The notes beneath the pieces are model-generated. The model ran no database searches. It saw nothing but the letters and a program-made list of their open reading frames with translations, and was not told the DNA's origin. A stretch of DNA of 34,434 nt, from positions 1-34,434 of the forward strand of contig CAYNBE010000011.1 in NCBI GenBank assembly GCA_964395045.1, written 5' to 3'. Positions 1 through 7,676 of this stretch are shown here, piece after piece. How positions within the stretch are numbered: position 1 is the first letter of the stretch; every line of letters starts with the position of its first letter. Position numbers and translations under genes: made by a program. The stretch is from UBA1413 sp964395045. GTDB lineage: Bacteria > Bacteroidota > Bacteroidia > Bacteroidales > Prolixibacteraceae.

Positions 1-112
1 TGCCAATTCATTGAACAGCAAGAATTCCGTTCGGATTAACTGCAAGTTGGGTTAATAATATGGAATATAACCGAAACACACATTCTTGAAAACCTGAAAA
101 AAGAGGTGATTG

Positions 113-128
113 CAGGAAATTTTTCCTG
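113..128 (-). terminator. Weak hairpin just downstream of the second gldK stop codon
   Basis: CAGGAA and TTCCTG form a 6-bp stem with a 4-nt loop immediately after the stop codon of the second GldK-type gene. A T-rich tract (CTCTTTTTT on the minus strand) begins about 10 nt later. It could be a weak terminator, but the U-run is not adjacent to the stem, so this is tentative. Nothing else was recognised in positions 1-131. Confidence 0.25.
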
Positions 129-131
129 AGC

Positions 132-1475
132 TTACCTGTTTTGCAGCGAGTTCCTGAATGAACTTCTGACACAGCGGAATCCGATAAACGATTTGGTGGA
201 ATCCTGGTATTCGAAAGTCCGGGTTGAATTCTGGATGAAAAACTCGATATCTTTCCATGATCCTCCCCTGATAACCTTTCTTTTCATAACCGGGGGGTCG
301 TCGGGTTTGGCTCTGTAATCGATTTCAGGGTTCATGTCATTGGCAAGGTCATATCCCGATTCAAAGTAGGCACTGCTGGTCCATTCGGCCACATTTCCCG
401 ACATATCGTACAATCCGTAATCGTTAGGGCTGAAAGATCCCACTTTCATAGTGGTGACACTGGTTTCACTGTCGGCCACATAGTTTCCCCTTAAAGGTTT
501 GAAATTTGCCCCGAAACATCCCTGCTGGTTCCTGGTGTAATAGCTTCCCCATGAATATTTGGTATTTTTTCGCCCCCCCCGGCTGGCAAGCTCCCATTCC
601 GATTCCGTGGGCAGGCGGTAATCATGTGCCTGGGTATCATTCATCCTCGACCGGTATTCATGGTTCAGACTGGTACGCCAGTTACAGAAAGCCCGGGCCT
701 GGTTCCAGCTGACACCCACCACCGGGTAATCCATAAAGGCAGGGTGGAAAAAATATTTCATGGCCAGGGGTTCGTTGTAAGAATAGGTGTAGTCCCTAAC
801 CCAGCAGAGAGTATCGGGATAAACAGGGACCGTTTCGTGCATGATGAAACTGCTTCTGTTTACGACCGCGACTTCCTGGCCGTTGCTATCGACCACACGA
901 CCCCCGTAACGTTGCGTTTCAAAATCAAAACTATTGGCCCTTTTTGCTGCCTGGTTGAAGTCGATCCAGTAATAATCATACACCAGTTTTCTTGAATCGA
1001 TCTCACGCTTGTAAGCAAAACGTTCTTCTTCAGGAACATACAATGGTTCAAGGGCGTTTTTCACATCAGGGTTATCCCAGTCGATTTTGACTTTCCAGTT
1101 GATAACCGGCTGGTCGAGGGGAACTCCCTGATTCGTCTCCGTAATCAGGTATTCGGGATCGCTCTCCCCCAGCAACCTTCTGGCAATGGAATCACGGACC
1201 CAATAAACAAACTGCCGGTATTCGTTGTTGGTGATTTCCGTATCATCCATCCAGAATGCTTCAACTGTGATTGACCGCATTTTGGTGTCATCGATGATTT
1301 CATCGTCGGATGGCCCGAGCTGGAATGAACCTCTTTGAATGTACACCATTCCGTATGGCAAGGGTTCAAACCAGGCACCCCGGTTCCTGATCAGGTCGGA
1401 ATTGTAAATATCGCCATTCCTGCAGGCAGAAGCCAGCATCACTATCAGCCATATCCACAATGTTTTTTTCTTCAT
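132..1475 (-). CDS. Second GldK/PorK-like lipoprotein (SUMF1/FGE-fold), paralogue downstream of gldN
   Basis: This is a predicted lipoprotein of about 447 residues and a close paralogue of the GldK at 5237-6598. Both share blocks such as WMDDTEITNNEYRQFVYWV, NFKPLRGNYV, MSGNVAEWTS or MAGNVAEWTS, and EYQDSTKSFIGFRCVRS. The N-terminus is a lipoprotein signal with a lipobox ending LASAC. The C-terminal part is the formylglycine-generating-enzyme/sulfatase-modifying fold, but the segment after RGGSW lacks the catalytic cysteines of true FGEs, so a structural role is expected. I chose the ATG at 1475 because it starts the signal peptide; the frame stays open to a TTG at 1517. The gene is separated from gldN by an intrinsic terminator, so it may be expressed separately or by readthrough. 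By family it could substitute for or complement GldK in the PorK/N ring, or act like GldJ, another FGE-fold gliding lipoprotein. No clear promoter was seen upstream. Confidence 0.88.
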   Translation of the reverse strand: MKKKTLWIWLIVMLASACRNGDIYNSDLIRNRGAWFEPLPYGMVYIQRGSFQLGPSDDEIIDDTKMRSITVEAFWMDDTEITNNEYRQFVYWVRDSIARRLLGESDPEYLITETNQGVPLDQPVINWKVKIDWDNPDVKNALEPLYVPEEERFAYKREIDSRKLVYDYYWIDFNQAAKRANSFDFETQRYGGRVVDSNGQEVAVVNRSSFIMHETVPVYPDTLCWVRDYTYSYNEPLAMKYFFHPAFMDYPVVGVSWNQARAFCNWRTSLNHEYRSRMNDTQAHDYRLPTESEWELASRGGRKNTKYSWGSYYTRNQQGCFGANFKPLRGNYVADSETSVTTMKVGSFSPNDYGLYDMSGNVAEWTSSAYFESGYDLANDMNPEIDYRAKPDDPPVMKRKVIRGGSWKDIEFFIQNSTRTFEYQDSTKSFIGFRCVRSSFRNSLQNR

Positions 1476-1525
1476 TTTTCTGACCTTCTCCCGCGATGTG
1501 CTTGTTCCATCCGGCAACCTCCATT

Positions 1526-1557
1526 AAAAAGGCCTTATGAGACTTCCCATAAGGCCT
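1526..1557 (-). terminator. Strong intrinsic terminator closing the T9SS core operon after gldN
   Basis: AGGCCTTATG (1530-1539) and CATAAGGCCT (1548-1557) are a perfect 10-bp inverted repeat with an 8-nt loop. On the minus strand the stem is followed at once by TTTTT. It starts 18 nt past the gldN stop and precedes the second gldK gene, so it separates that gene from the operon. Confidence 0.85.
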
Positions 1558-1575
1558 CCCGGAGAACTGTTCTTT

Positions 1576-2427
1576 TCAATATTCCCACAAATCCTGTTCA
1601 AAATTAAAAATCTTGTCTTCGATCCGTTTCGATTCGAGCATGGCCTCTTTGCCGCTGAGGTAATCGCTGATGCTCCTGTTGTTGAACACATTCGATTCCC
1701 TGACAATGTAACTGTTGAAATACCTTTTTACAAACAGGTCGTCGAACGACATTCTGCGTGCATCATTATAAGGATTAAAAACCTGGCTGCTTGAAAGTAG
1801 CTCGCGAGCTTCGGGATAATATACCCAGAATACCTTACGCCGCTGGACCTGGTTGTTGTCGGTGTCCTGCCGGTAAAACTCCTGGATCGGACAAATTCCG
1901 ATGATCCTGACCTGAAGTCGCGAATTCATCTTATCGAAATACCACTCTTCCTTGATCATGTATTGTTTTACCTCTTCGGGACGAATTTCACCCTGGATGA
2001 TTGTATCCGTCATTTCGCCTGTATTAAAGTCACGTTTCTCTCTGGTATGGGCTGTTGCCCCGAAGGTGATTTTCACTTCATCCATGGTTATCGGTGTTTT
2101 AAAGTCATCGTCATTTCGGGCATCATAAGCTGTGATCTGACCCGTTTCAACCCCTTTGAGCAACAGGCTGGTCAGGCTCATTAATCCGTCAGTAGGTGTG
2201 GTGGGATAATAGAGCGGCTGATTGATTTTTTCCCTCAGGTCGATGATGCGCCATACCATCTGAGACCAGAAAACATCGGCTTCGCGCACCATAGGAATGG
2301 GCATCGGCTTTTTCTGCACATAATCCTGTCTTTTAAATGCTCCGTTGATAATCTGGGCTTTGGCATTTCCGCTGATGAACGCAAACAATGCCAACCCGGC
2401 CATAAAAGAAAAAATTACCTTTCTCAT
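1576..2427 (-). CDS. gldN: Gliding motility/T9SS protein GldN (PorN)
   Basis: This is a periplasmic T9SS core component of 283 residues, a typical size for the family. A Sec signal peptide spans residues 1 to about 24 (hydrophobic MAGLALFAFISG followed by NAKAQ). The mature protein carries GldN-type segments: EADVFWSQMVWRIIDLREK near residue 50, the YMIKEEWYFDKM region, GICPIQEFY, and KVFWVYYPEAR with LFVKRYFNSYI in the C-terminal half. By family, PorN associates with the lipoprotein PorK to form the large periplasmic ring of T9SS. The gene starts 3 nt after the gldM stop, which indicates tight coupling. It is the last gene before the operon terminator. Confidence 0.95.
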   Translation of the reverse strand: MRKVIFSFMAGLALFAFISGNAKAQIINGAFKRQDYVQKKPMPIPMVREADVFWSQMVWRIIDLREKINQPLYYPTTPTDGLMSLTSLLLKGVETGQITAYDARNDDDFKTPITMDEVKITFGATAHTREKRDFNTGEMTDTIIQGEIRPEEVKQYMIKEEWYFDKMNSRLQVRIIGICPIQEFYRQDTDNNQVQRRKVFWVYYPEARELLSSSQVFNPYNDARRMSFDDLFVKRYFNSYIVRESNVFNNRSISDYLSGKEAMLESKRIEDKIFNFEQDLWEY

Positions 2428-2430
2428 TTT

Positions 2431-4032
2431 TTACCGTATTTTAAAACTGATCGGGTCAAGCGGCCTTTCCGTGCCATCATCCCCCTTTGCTTTAATATTA
2501 TCAAAATAAACAATGCTCCCTACAGGCAAATTCCTGAACTGGTTTTTCTGATCTGCAGTAAACCTGTTGCCCAACGTCTTCCAGGTGTTTGTATATCCGC
2601 CCGATTGGGTCAGGGAAACATCGAACTGTGTGATGGTAAACCGGAGTTCAAAATCAAAATCCTTCAGGACGGCCAACATACCATCCTCAGCCAGCAGATC
2701 CTCCTTCCGGATATTTCCACCCGACTGGTTTCCGATTTGAGCCACCGGATCGGGCACTTTCTTCACCCTGAAATCCATGCTTCCCATCAGCCTTTCACTT
2801 CCGGAAACATTGGCATATACCGAAATTTTTGTCTTTCTGCCAAACTCATCCAAATCGGAGGGATACACCACCAATTGATCACCCGAAGATGCAATTCTGC
2901 CGTTTGTCATCTCGTACCGGAGATTCTCCTTCGCCACTCCGGGGACTGACACATCGATGGGATTTGCTATCCCGCGGTAAAAGACATTCATTTTGGTGGG
3001 TGAAATTGTAACACTTGGTCTTGTTACCTGGTATTGCTTTTCAAAGGTGTAACTCTTCAGTATTCCTTCCGGCGTTTTGTATTTCAGAACGCCACTCCAC
3101 TTGAAAGTTCCAGGCTCACTGGTCCGCACCCGGTAGGTTGCTTTTCCGTCCGAAATAGGCAGACGGGTATTGTGGACATATATTTCCGGATCAACCGTTG
3201 TATCAATGGCTGCAAGGAAAATTTCAGCCGTATATTCATCCCCCTGAAGGATGATCCCGGAATTAGCTACAACCTGAGCACCCAGTTTGTTGAATTTATA
3301 GCTTGTCGCATCAATATTAGAATAGAAGTGATTGATGAGGTTGGCTTCCGAGTTTTTCACATCAATCTGGAGTTTCGACATGAAAGTGAGGATTCCGGCA
3401 AGAGGCTTGTTTTCAAAATGAGCAATTTCCCACGATTTCTTTTCCTCTCCTTTTGCCCGTAAATCTGCTGTTTCAAGTTCCTGCCTGATCACTTCCTTCA
3501 GTTCCGGTTCACTTTCACCCACCTGCCCGATCATAAAATTCTTGAATTCCGAAATCTTGTTCTTCAGTTCCAGAGCTTTTTTTTGTCCGATCATGATCTC
3601 AGAAGGGGTATTGATATCGTCTTCCTTTTTTAGGATCAGCGTATCACCCGACCGGGTTAGGAACAGAAATTCTTCACCGGTTAGGATTCGTTTCGGATTC
3701 ATCATCCTGGAACCCGATGCAATAACCAGCTTCTCTTTTAACCCCCAGATATAACTGATCAAGCTGTCAGTTTTTTCCTTCACCGCTTCAGCCTTTATTT
3801 TCCATTCCTGCACTTTTGCAGGATTATCGACATAAGCCTGGTCAAATGCACCATATATCTGCGAATTTTTTGAGTCGACTGCATGAAGGGTCTGAATCAG
3901 ACTGGCATCCACCACCCTGAAAGCTTCAAGAACCTCAGCTGCCACATTGAGTGCAAGCATTGCCGTCAGGACAATGTACATCATGTTGATCATCCGTTGT
4001 CTTGGCGTTTCCGGGCAATTTTTAATTCCCAT
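2431..4032 (-). CDS. gldM: T9SS motor protein GldM (PorM)
   Basis: This is an inner-membrane-anchored periplasmic stalk of 533 residues, close to the usual family length. The N-terminal signature PRQRMINMMYIVLTAMLALN (residues 10-29) contains the single transmembrane helix, followed by the conserved EVLEAF. The long periplasmic part contains an N-terminal helical domain and beta-rich D2-D4-type domains. A late segment (PDPVAQIGNQSGG) and the FTADQKNQFRNLPVGS region match the GldM C-terminus. By family, GldM forms an asymmetric dimer on the GldL pentamer and transmits proton-driven rotation to the outer-membrane ring. A GAGGAG purine run lies about 10 nt before the ATG. Unusually, the gene is separated from gldL by 215 bp that includes a structured repeat. 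Confidence 0.96.
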   Translation of the reverse strand: MGIKNCPETPRQRMINMMYIVLTAMLALNVAAEVLEAFRVVDASLIQTLHAVDSKNSQIYGAFDQAYVDNPAKVQEWKIKAEAVKEKTDSLISYIWGLKEKLVIASGSRMMNPKRILTGEEFLFLTRSGDTLILKKEDDINTPSEIMIGQKKALELKNKISEFKNFMIGQVGESEPELKEVIRQELETADLRAKGEEKKSWEIAHFENKPLAGILTFMSKLQIDVKNSEANLINHFYSNIDATSYKFNKLGAQVVANSGIILQGDEYTAEIFLAAIDTTVDPEIYVHNTRLPISDGKATYRVRTSEPGTFKWSGVLKYKTPEGILKSYTFEKQYQVTRPSVTISPTKMNVFYRGIANPIDVSVPGVAKENLRYEMTNGRIASSGDQLVVYPSDLDEFGRKTKISVYANVSGSERLMGSMDFRVKKVPDPVAQIGNQSGGNIRKEDLLAEDGMLAVLKDFDFELRFTITQFDVSLTQSGGYTNTWKTLGNRFTADQKNQFRNLPVGSIVYFDNIKAKGDDGTERPLDPISFKIR

Positions 4033-4098
4033 GTCAGAAGTCTCCTCTTATGTAACTTTTTTTAAACTGACCTTGTTTGTTCATTTATTCTCAATTGA

Positions 4099-4189
4099 CT
4101 TACCCCCTGCCTGCCGGTAGGTAGGGCAGACAGGCGCCACCCTTCAGGCGCCACCTCTCTCTTCGCGAAGAGAGGAGGAAGAGGGTTAG
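4099..4189. repeat. REP/MITE-like structured intergenic repeat between gldL and gldM
   Basis: This is a 91-bp GC-rich block inside an AT-rich spacer. Its ends are imperfect inverted repeats: CTTACCCCC at 4099-4107 and GAGGGTTAG at 4181-4189, which reverse-complements to CTAACCCTC. Inside are a hairpin CTGCCTGCCGGTAGGTAG, the 11-mer CAGGCGCCACC repeated at 4131-4141 and 4145-4155 (period 14), and the perfect 18-bp palindrome CTCTCTTCGCGAAGAGAG at 4157-4174. No reading frame uses it. The composition and terminal symmetry resemble dispersed non-coding repeats of Bacteroidota genomes. Being transcribed between gldL and gldM, it could influence mRNA stability or stoichiometry; that is inference. 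Confidence 0.6.
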
Positions 4190-4247
4190 TTTGTTTTTAT
4201 TATTCTTCATAGAACTGAATTTCAAAACATTGGAAAACTCTTAGCTC

Positions 4248-5219
4248 TTACTTTTTATATTGCATGGCTCCCAGCATATTCCCGTAAATCGTGTTGAGTG
4301 CTTCGAGATGCTGATTCAGCTTTGTGGCATTTTCGCGGTAACGTTTCAGTTCTTCAATGGAGGATGCAAGTACTTCGTTCATCCTCCCAAGATCGTCGTT
4401 ATATTTCTGACCTGCTTTTTGCTGTTCTTCGGCTGTTTTCATCTGATTTTCGATCGACTGGTTCAATACCGAAAGATTTTTGCTGAGTTTTGACAAACTG
4501 TCGGTATAGCCGGTCGAAGTATCCCCGAACTGGCGAACGCTGGTTTCAATCTTTTCTGAAGCTGTTTTATATGTTCTGGCCAGTTGGGTTCCCGATTCGA
4601 CAATTTTTACCGATAATTCCTCCCCTGTCCGGTTCAGCTTCTCAACCAGGCTCTGTCCCGAAGAGCTCAGCTGGCGTGTAGTGCTTTCATAAACATCGAT
4701 CAGCTGACCGATGGAAGCGTTTATCGATTGATTGGCCTTTACATTGACTTCGCTGAAATTACTCATCGCTTCGCTGGCTGTATTCAGATTTCTGACATAC
4801 ATATCAGTCGCAAGGGTAGCCGATGAAATATCGCTGATTCCCCGGGCTGTATTGCTAAGCTCGTTCAGGCTCACCTTTACCTTATCCAGAAGGTCGGGAG
4901 TGATTTCAGAATCTTTGAGAAAATTGTTGATACTAAATCTTCCGGGTTTCAGTTCTTCTATTGATTCATCGGGCTCATAATCCTCTCTCAGTTCAGGATA
5001 AACCCTTGACCATTCAGGAGTTTCAAGCGGAGGCTCAAAGGCAGAAACAAAAAATATGACTGCCTCAGTGATCAGGCCCACCCCTAAGAAATACCCCGAA
5101 TAGGGCCAGTGCTGTAACTTGAACAACGCACCGATCAGCACAATGGATGCGCCCCAGCTGTATACAAAACCCATCAGGGTTTTAGCACGTTTTGTTTTTA
5201 ATAGTTCACCTATGTTCAT
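4248..5219 (-). CDS. gldL: T9SS motor protein GldL (PorL)
   Basis: This is the inner-membrane motor subunit (323 residues from the ATG at 5219; a TTG two codons upstream is also in frame). Two transmembrane helices lie at about residues 15-34 and 42-60, joined by the family signature FKLQHWPYSG (33-42). The second helix carries the conserved acidic residue E52 in the GLITEAVIFF segment. In the family this Glu is implicated in proton coupling. A long cytoplasmic region follows, rich in Ser/Thr/Asn/Gln heptads and probably coiled coil, from about residue 110 to the end. By family, GldL forms a pentamer around a GldM dimer. The gene follows gldK by 17 nt. Confidence 0.96.
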   Translation of the reverse strand: MNIGELLKTKRAKTLMGFVYSWGASIVLIGALFKLQHWPYSGYFLGVGLITEAVIFFVSAFEPPLETPEWSRVYPELREDYEPDESIEELKPGRFSINNFLKDSEITPDLLDKVKVSLNELSNTARGISDISSATLATDMYVRNLNTASEAMSNFSEVNVKANQSINASIGQLIDVYESTTRQLSSSGQSLVEKLNRTGEELSVKIVESGTQLARTYKTASEKIETSVRQFGDTSTGYTDSLSKLSKNLSVLNQSIENQMKTAEEQQKAGQKYNDDLGRMNEVLASSIEELKRYRENATKLNQHLEALNTIYGNMLGAMQYKK

Positions 5220-5236
5220 GGCCAATTTTGTTTGAA

Positions 5237-6598
5237 TTAAAATTCACTGCCGAAGGTCGATCTTACACAACGAAAACCAATGAATGATTTTGTACTGTCC
5301 TGGTACTCGTAGCTCCGGGTACCCACCTGGATAAAGAGGGCAACATCCTTGAAAGAACCACCCCGTATGACTTTCCGCTTCATTACCTGCGGATCGTCGG
5401 GGAGTGCATTGTATTCATAATTGGGATTGATATCGTTGATCAGGACATATCCCTGTTCATCGTATGCGGTGCTGGTCCATTCAGCCACGTTTCCAGCCAT
5501 GTCGTAGAGTCCCCAGTCGTTGGGATCATAGCTGCCAACCCGCATGCTTCCGATTCCGCCGTCTTCGACATAGTTTCCGCGCAATGGTTTAAAATTTGCC
5601 AGGAAAACTCCCTTTTGGTCGCGGGAATAATAATTCCCCCAGGGATACATCGAAAATTTCTTTCCTCCCCTGGCGGCGTATTCCCATTCGGTTTCGGTAG
5701 GGAGACGGTATTCCATCACCCCCGGATTAGCCCGGCCTGCCAGGTAGTCGGTCTGGATTTTGCTGCGCCAGTTACAAAAAGCGCGGGCCTGTTTCCAGGT
5801 AACCCCTACTACCGGATAATCGTCGAATCCGGGGTGCCAGAAATAACGTGTGGCAAGAGGCTCATTGTATGAGTATGTGAAATCTCTGATCCAGCATAAG
5901 GTATCGGGATATACATTCACATTGTCTTTAAAGATGAATGCCGAACGGTTTTCGATAGGTATCACATTGCCGGCCGGATCTGACACAGTTCCTTCATATT
6001 TCTGCTTCTCAAAATTATAGCTGTTTGCCCGGCGTGCGGCCTGTTTGTAATCGATCCACCAATACTCATAAAAGAGTTTTCTCGGGTCAACTTCCCGGCG
6101 GCCCAGGAATCGTTCGTTCTCCGGTATAAACAAATCCTGGAGGGCATTGATATAGTCGGGCTCGTTCCACCGGATTTTCTCCTTCCAATTGATTCTGGCC
6201 GGTTCCACCGGATTTCCGTCCCTGTCCTCGGTGATCAGGAACTCGGGGTACTGCTGTCCGAGCATGGTCCTGGCGATGGAGTCGCGTACCCAGTAAACAA
6301 ACTGTCGGTATTCATTGTTTGTAATCTCCGTATCGTCCATCCAGAAAGCATCCATCGAAACGGTACGGGTGGGCAGGGTTGCCGAAGCAGGATCTTCATC
6401 AGAAGGGCCTATATTCAGAGTGCCCCTGTGAATAAAAACCATCCCGTAAGGAACTGTTTCCCTCCACTTAAACGAACGTTTGACTCCGACAAGTTCACCG
6501 TTTCCGTAACCGGTACCCGATCCCGGACCACTGCAAGTGGAACTTGTCAGGATGACTCCGGCCAAAAAGATGATCGAAACATAAAAAATTCTTTTCAT
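5237..6598 (-). CDS. gldK: T9SS ring lipoprotein GldK (PorK)
   Basis: This 453-residue lipoprotein has a signal peptide ending in lipobox SSTC (Cys22), then a short Gly/Ser linker. The SUMF1/FGE fold starts near residue 50 (VPYGMVFIHRGTLNIGPSDE). Family blocks include WMDDTEITNNEYRQFVYWV, RLPTETEWEYAARGGKK, MAGNVAEWTSTAY and RKVIRGGSFKD, with the terminal IGFRCVRS. The two active-site cysteines of formylglycine-generating enzymes are not conserved, which fits a structural rather than enzymatic role. By family, PorK is anchored in the outer membrane and forms the ring with PorN. It sits between porP and gldL in the canonical order. It has a paralogue at 132-1475. Confidence 0.96.
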   Translation of the reverse strand: MKRIFYVSIIFLAGVILTSSTCSGPGSGTGYGNGELVGVKRSFKWRETVPYGMVFIHRGTLNIGPSDEDPASATLPTRTVSMDAFWMDDTEITNNEYRQFVYWVRDSIARTMLGQQYPEFLITEDRDGNPVEPARINWKEKIRWNEPDYINALQDLFIPENERFLGRREVDPRKLFYEYWWIDYKQAARRANSYNFEKQKYEGTVSDPAGNVIPIENRSAFIFKDNVNVYPDTLCWIRDFTYSYNEPLATRYFWHPGFDDYPVVGVTWKQARAFCNWRSKIQTDYLAGRANPGVMEYRLPTETEWEYAARGGKKFSMYPWGNYYSRDQKGVFLANFKPLRGNYVEDGGIGSMRVGSYDPNDWGLYDMAGNVAEWTSTAYDEQGYVLINDINPNYEYNALPDDPQVMKRKVIRGGSFKDVALFIQVGTRSYEYQDSTKSFIGFRCVRSTFGSEF

Positions 6599-6619
6599 AG
6601 CTCAGACTATATCGTTTTC

Positions 6620-7570
6620 TTACAAAAACCTCACGCTTTTATATTTTTTATTACGGTTCTTTTCCAGTTCAACCGAATAACTGATAAAAATCTCATGCGA
6701 TCCGTATCCATACCTTCCGATGGCTGAAGTAACCAGGTCGAACGAATACCCCACTTTGAGCCCGTTAATCAATTCCGTTCCAAAAAGCAGTGCCACAGCG
6801 TCCTGGGTCCTGTATGACACCCCTCCCCACAATTTGTCGTTATATACCAGGTTTGTATTCAGATCAACCTGCCAGCCTGCCAGATCACTTTTCAGCAGGA
6901 ACGACGGCCGCAACTCAAATAACGGGTCCCTCAGTTTGATATTGTATCCCCCTGTCAAATAATAGTGTCGCACCAGAAATGTACTGGCGAGATCAGAGAA
7001 CTTCACGGAAGCCTGGTTCAAGTGAGTCACCGAAGCTCCAAGATAGTATCTGTTTCCTTTCAGGTATAAACCAAGACCACTGTCGAATGCAACCTGGCTA
7101 ACTTCCCCTTGTGGAATGGCCGGATCAGATCCCGGCGACACAAAGATACCGAGGTCGTCTTCCGGTATTTCCCATTCCCCGTTCACTGCCTTGTTGAAAA
7201 CCCCAAGGGCTAATCCGATTCCAAGATCGCCTAAAGCCAGCGGCACCTTGTATGAGAAACTGATATTGACAAGAACGTTTTTTTCCGGCCCAAGCCTGTC
7301 ATCGATTACATTCAACCCTATACCGGCAGGCTTCCGGAAAACCGAAATCCCCGCATCACCGCTGAAAACCCTGGTTTGTGGAGCATCCCGGAAACCCGCC
7401 CATTGGTACCGGTTCAAAACCAAACCGCTGATTGCATCTTCGCTCCCTGCATAGCCCGGATTGACACCCAACTGATAAAACATATTGTTGGTGTATTGCG
7501 GGTCCTGCTGTCCGGTTGCCGCAAAACAAACTGTAAAAATAAGAAATATTAAAGAAAATATCTTCCTCAT
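6620..7570 (-). CDS. porP: PorP/SprF family T9SS outer-membrane protein
   Basis: This 316-residue outer-membrane protein begins with a Sec signal (MRKIFSLIFLIFTVCFAATG), then the hallmark QQDPQYTNNMFYQLGVNPGY of PorP/SprF. The rest has alternating beta-strand patterns with aromatic girdles, for example RHYYLTGGYNIKL and LWGGVSYRTQDAVALLFG, consistent with a barrel of roughly 14 strands. It ends in EIFISYSVEL followed by a basic tail. I chose the ATG at 7570 because the signal peptide starts there; the frame is open further upstream to 7639 but that extension has no signal character. PorP is needed for secretion or attachment of T9SS cargo and binds periplasmic partners. It lies 21 nt upstream of gldK and is probably the first T9SS gene of the operon. 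Confidence 0.93.
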   Translation of the reverse strand: MRKIFSLIFLIFTVCFAATGQQDPQYTNNMFYQLGVNPGYAGSEDAISGLVLNRYQWAGFRDAPQTRVFSGDAGISVFRKPAGIGLNVIDDRLGPEKNVLVNISFSYKVPLALGDLGIGLALGVFNKAVNGEWEIPEDDLGIFVSPGSDPAIPQGEVSQVAFDSGLGLYLKGNRYYLGASVTHLNQASVKFSDLASTFLVRHYYLTGGYNIKLRDPLFELRPSFLLKSDLAGWQVDLNTNLVYNDKLWGGVSYRTQDAVALLFGTELINGLKVGYSFDLVTSAIGRYGYGSHEIFISYSVELEKNRNKKYKSVRFL

Positions 7571-7676
7571 ACACAAATCTCTTGCACCTGCAACCCGTGT
7601 GGTTTCAGCGGATTCAGCCATTCCATCCGGTTGTGGCAAGTATTTTATCTGCTAAGCAAAGAACGGATTTAATTTC

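Noticed and set aside
52..258. A 68-residue minus-strand frame at the left edge
   Set aside because: It overlaps the 3' end of the second gldK in another frame, with no protein features.
1476..1517. An upstream TTG start for the second gldK
   Set aside because: It would place 14 polar residues before the lipoprotein signal peptide, which is incompatible with lipoprotein export.
132..6598. The two GldK-like proteins as active formylglycine-generating enzymes
   Set aside because: They have the FGE fold, but the catalytic cysteine pair is absent and no sulfatase genes are nearby. A structural role in T9SS fits.
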